Assembly (NCBI GenBank): GCA_964421085.1
Contig: CAYQVO010000024.1
Span: 1 to 52,180, forward strand
Direction of reading: 5' to 3'
From: CAYQVO01 sp964421085
Lineage (GTDB): Bacteria > Bdellovibrionota_C > UBA2361 > CAYQVO01
Length of the DNA: 52,180 bases
Shown here: piece after piece, positions 50,500 through 52,180 of the stretch
Position numbering within the stretch: position 1 is the first letter of the stretch
Layout: each line of letters opens with the position of its first letter
Notes under the pieces: model-generated
What the model was told of the DNA's origin: nothing
What the model saw: only the letters and a program-made list of their open reading frames with translations
The model's database searches: none
Program-made: the position numbers and the translations under genes

Positions 50500-52164
50500 A
50501 TGACACTTCTCGATACCCTTGTAGTCCTGTTGTACCTCATCATAGTCCTTTACATCGGGTTCTTATTCGGCAGAAACGAAAGCAGCGAGGAGTATCTTGT
50601 AAACGACCGAAGCACAAAAAGCATCTTCCTGGTGTTCACCATTGCGTCCACCGGAATGGGGATGGGAACTTTCCTGGGGGTGAGTTCCACCGCCTATTCA
50701 ACAGGAATTTCTTACGGGACAACCTATATTCTGGCGTCTGTGCTCGGCCTCGTCTTTGTTTCCTTCTTCGCCCCGATGATCAAAGAGTTCGGCGATAATC
50801 ATAAGGCGCATACACTTGGAGACTGGTTCGAGCACAGATACTCCCGGCACAATAAGCTTCTTGTGGCGGCAATACTTTTCATCGCCTATTTCTTCTGGAT
50901 GGGGCTGCAGTTTGTGGGTGTCGGCGGACTTGTTCAGGTTGTAAGCGGCATGGATTTCAAGATTGCGCTCGTGCTTTCTTCTCTGGTGTGCGTGATTTAC
51001 ACCGCCTGGGCTGGAATTCGCAGTGACTTTTACACCGACTCCATGCAGTTTATCGTAATTGTCATTACCCTTTATCTTGTACTGCTTCCAACAGGACTCT
51101 TCAAGGCCGGCGACTTTGTTTCATCACTGCCTCTGGACCATCTCGACATCTTTGCGTTTGGAGGCCCGAGCTTTTTCTTCGGCGGTCTCATATTCGGCCT
51201 CCCAATTTTTCTCGTATGCATGGAAGTGTGGCAGCGGGGATACGCAGCTTCGGGGAGAAAACAGGCCCGGAATGTCTTTCTGTGGGCAGCGCTCGTTCTG
51301 ACTGTTCTTTACGTTCCCGCTCTTGCGCTTGGGCTTATCGCACGGAAACTCATTCCTCAGACTGCGCCTGATTTCGCGCTTTTCGAGATGATGAAAGCAT
51401 ATCTCCCTTCGGGAATTTTCGGCCTTTCGGTTGCGGGTGTTCTCGCAATCGCCATGAGCTGCGTGAACAGCATGATACTCGTAGGTTCCATCACGATTCT
51501 CAAGGACGTTCACATCACATACATAAAGGACCTGAACGAGCGGGAAAGACTGTGGTGGGGCAGATTTTATACTCTTTGCTATGGAATACTCGGCATTGTC
51601 GCCGCATTTCTTATTCCAAGCATTGTGAGGCTGCAGATTATAAGTGCGGGGACTCTTTCAGTTATGTCCCCTGCAATTATAGGAGGCTTTCTCTGGAAGC
51701 GGGGATCAGCCGGAGCCTCGTTCTGGAGCATTCTTTCGGGGCTCATTGTGACGCTCGGACTGTACCCGTTTGCGCCCTCCCACTCATTCATCCCGGGCGT
51801 GTTTGTAAGCGTGGTTCTTTACATCGGCATTTCAATACTTCAGACGCGCGGGGAAAAAGGTTCTGCCATGCCTGCTGCTCTCGGTGTTTTCCTTGCGCCT
51901 CTCCTTCTCTTTCCGTCTCCCGCATCAGCACGGCCCGTCAAGACAGGACTGATAACGGATCTTTCAGGCAGAATGGTCCACTGGGACACTCAGTCACAAC
52001 GGGGAGCGCAGACAGCAGTCGACGACCTCAAGGCTGAAGGAATCGAACTTGCAGTCGTCAATACGGGCGAGCCCTTCCGGTGCACCAGGCGACGCTGCGC
52101 CCTCTTCCCGAAGCTATTTTCGCCGTGTACACAAAAGGCCGCTGCTCACCCCGAGACTCTCTGA
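50500..52164 (+). CDS. sodium:solute symporter fused in frame to the start of a periplasmic binding protein
   Basis: About 554 codons. Residues 1-450 form a complete SSS-family symporter: about 12-13 membrane segments, YLVNDRSTKSIFLVFTIASTGMG and the sodium-site region VLAIAMSCVNSMILVGS. No stop follows; the frame continues MPAALGVFLAPLLLFPSPASA (signal-peptide or final helix; ATG 51868 with AAAGG upstream) into RPVKTGLITDLSGRMVHWDTQSQRGAQTAVDDLKAEGIELAVVN, the start of a type I periplasmic binding fold. After about 52070 the frame no longer makes sense: LPEAIFAVYTKG and PLLTPRLSDVAAM appear in the other two frames. So the end carries frameshifts and the real 3' end is outside the window. Substrate unknown. 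Confidence 0.75.
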   Translation: MTLLDTLVVLLYLIIVLYIGFLFGRNESSEEYLVNDRSTKSIFLVFTIASTGMGMGTFLGVSSTAYSTGISYGTTYILASVLGLVFVSFFAPMIKEFGDNHKAHTLGDWFEHRYSRHNKLLVAAILFIAYFFWMGLQFVGVGGLVQVVSGMDFKIALVLSSLVCVIYTAWAGIRSDFYTDSMQFIVIVITLYLVLLPTGLFKAGDFVSSLPLDHLDIFAFGGPSFFFGGLIFGLPIFLVCMEVWQRGYAASGRKQARNVFLWAALVLTVLYVPALALGLIARKLIPQTAPDFALFEMMKAYLPSGIFGLSVAGVLAIAMSCVNSMILVGSITILKDVHITYIKDLNERERLWWGRFYTLCYGILGIVAAFLIPSIVRLQIISAGTLSVMSPAIIGGFLWKRGSAGASFWSILSGLIVTLGLYPFAPSHSFIPGVFVSVVLYIGISILQTRGEKGSAMPAALGVFLAPLLLFPSPASARPVKTGLITDLSGRMVHWDTQSQRGAQTAVDDLKAEGIELAVVNTGEPFRCTRRRCALFPKLFSPCTQKAAAHPETL

Positions 52165-52180
52165 CGTTGCCGCCATGCCG

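Overview
The window is a draft-quality chromosomal scaffold (one run of ten Ns at 42994-43003) from a diderm, rod-type bacterium. Evidence for two membranes: an Mla-type lipid transport operon, several lipoproteins, an outer-membrane channel protein, minor pilins of a type IV pilus and remnants of an LPS/O-antigen sugar operon. CarD, a DUF1844 protein, a class 1B dihydroorotate dehydrogenase pair and NikR with a Desulfovibrio-like operator fit a deltaproteobacterium-like lineage or one of the uncultivated diderm phyla. I cannot name the taxon from sequence alone.

Layout. 1-440: truncated REP-associated (Y1) transposase preceded by a short tandem repeat. 478-3573 (minus): lipoprotein-mlaE-mlaF-mlaD. 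3593-8109 (plus): ftsE-ftsX-envC-like division hydrolase activator, then a CtpA protease. 8149-17337: tRNA-Val, rpmI, rplT, rimI, carD, ispD, a PhnP-like hydrolase (minus), DUF1844, HtrA protease, ECF sigma factor, di-haem cytochrome c, tsaD, rsmA; mostly housekeeping, with overlapping genes. 17350-22913: GT-C membrane glycosyltransferase, pyrD-pyrK, small HTH protein, RlpA-like protein, protein-isoaspartate methyltransferase. 22913-24849: REP-like palindromes around an unrecognised HExxH protein and a receiver-domain protein.

24875-30260 is a decaying cell-surface sugar locus. The UDP-GlcNAc epimerase is frameshifted, one glycosyltransferase is broken into three frames, an acetyltransferase is reduced to a short hexapeptide-repeat scrap, and a Gfo/Idh dehydrogenase has an internal deletion. 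Only one glycosyltransferase and the DegT aminotransferase are intact. Together they match the enzyme set for a 2,3-diacetamido-uronic acid type sugar.

31362-41659 is a type IV pilus and signalling block. It has a PilB ATPase with a (frameshifted) C-terminal receiver domain, a large degenerate kinase/receiver/triple-HPt protein, CheY-like proteins, and a minus-strand operon of minor pilins (FimT, PilV, PilW, PilX) ending in a Pro/Thr-linker surface protein. Two small paralogous membrane proteins sharing the motif EFFFDKTEYHxIMAEA flank it on either side and look like an undescribed family.

41776-46293 holds mixed genes: methyltransferase, unknown membrane protein, thiol peroxidase, DUF3313 lipoprotein, RibD-C-type reductase. 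46432-50363 is a nickel-uptake operon: nikR with its own operator, cbiM (interrupted by an in-frame TAG), cbiQ, cbiO and a coupled outer-membrane channel. The window ends in a sodium:solute symporter that runs in frame into the start of a periplasmic binding protein.
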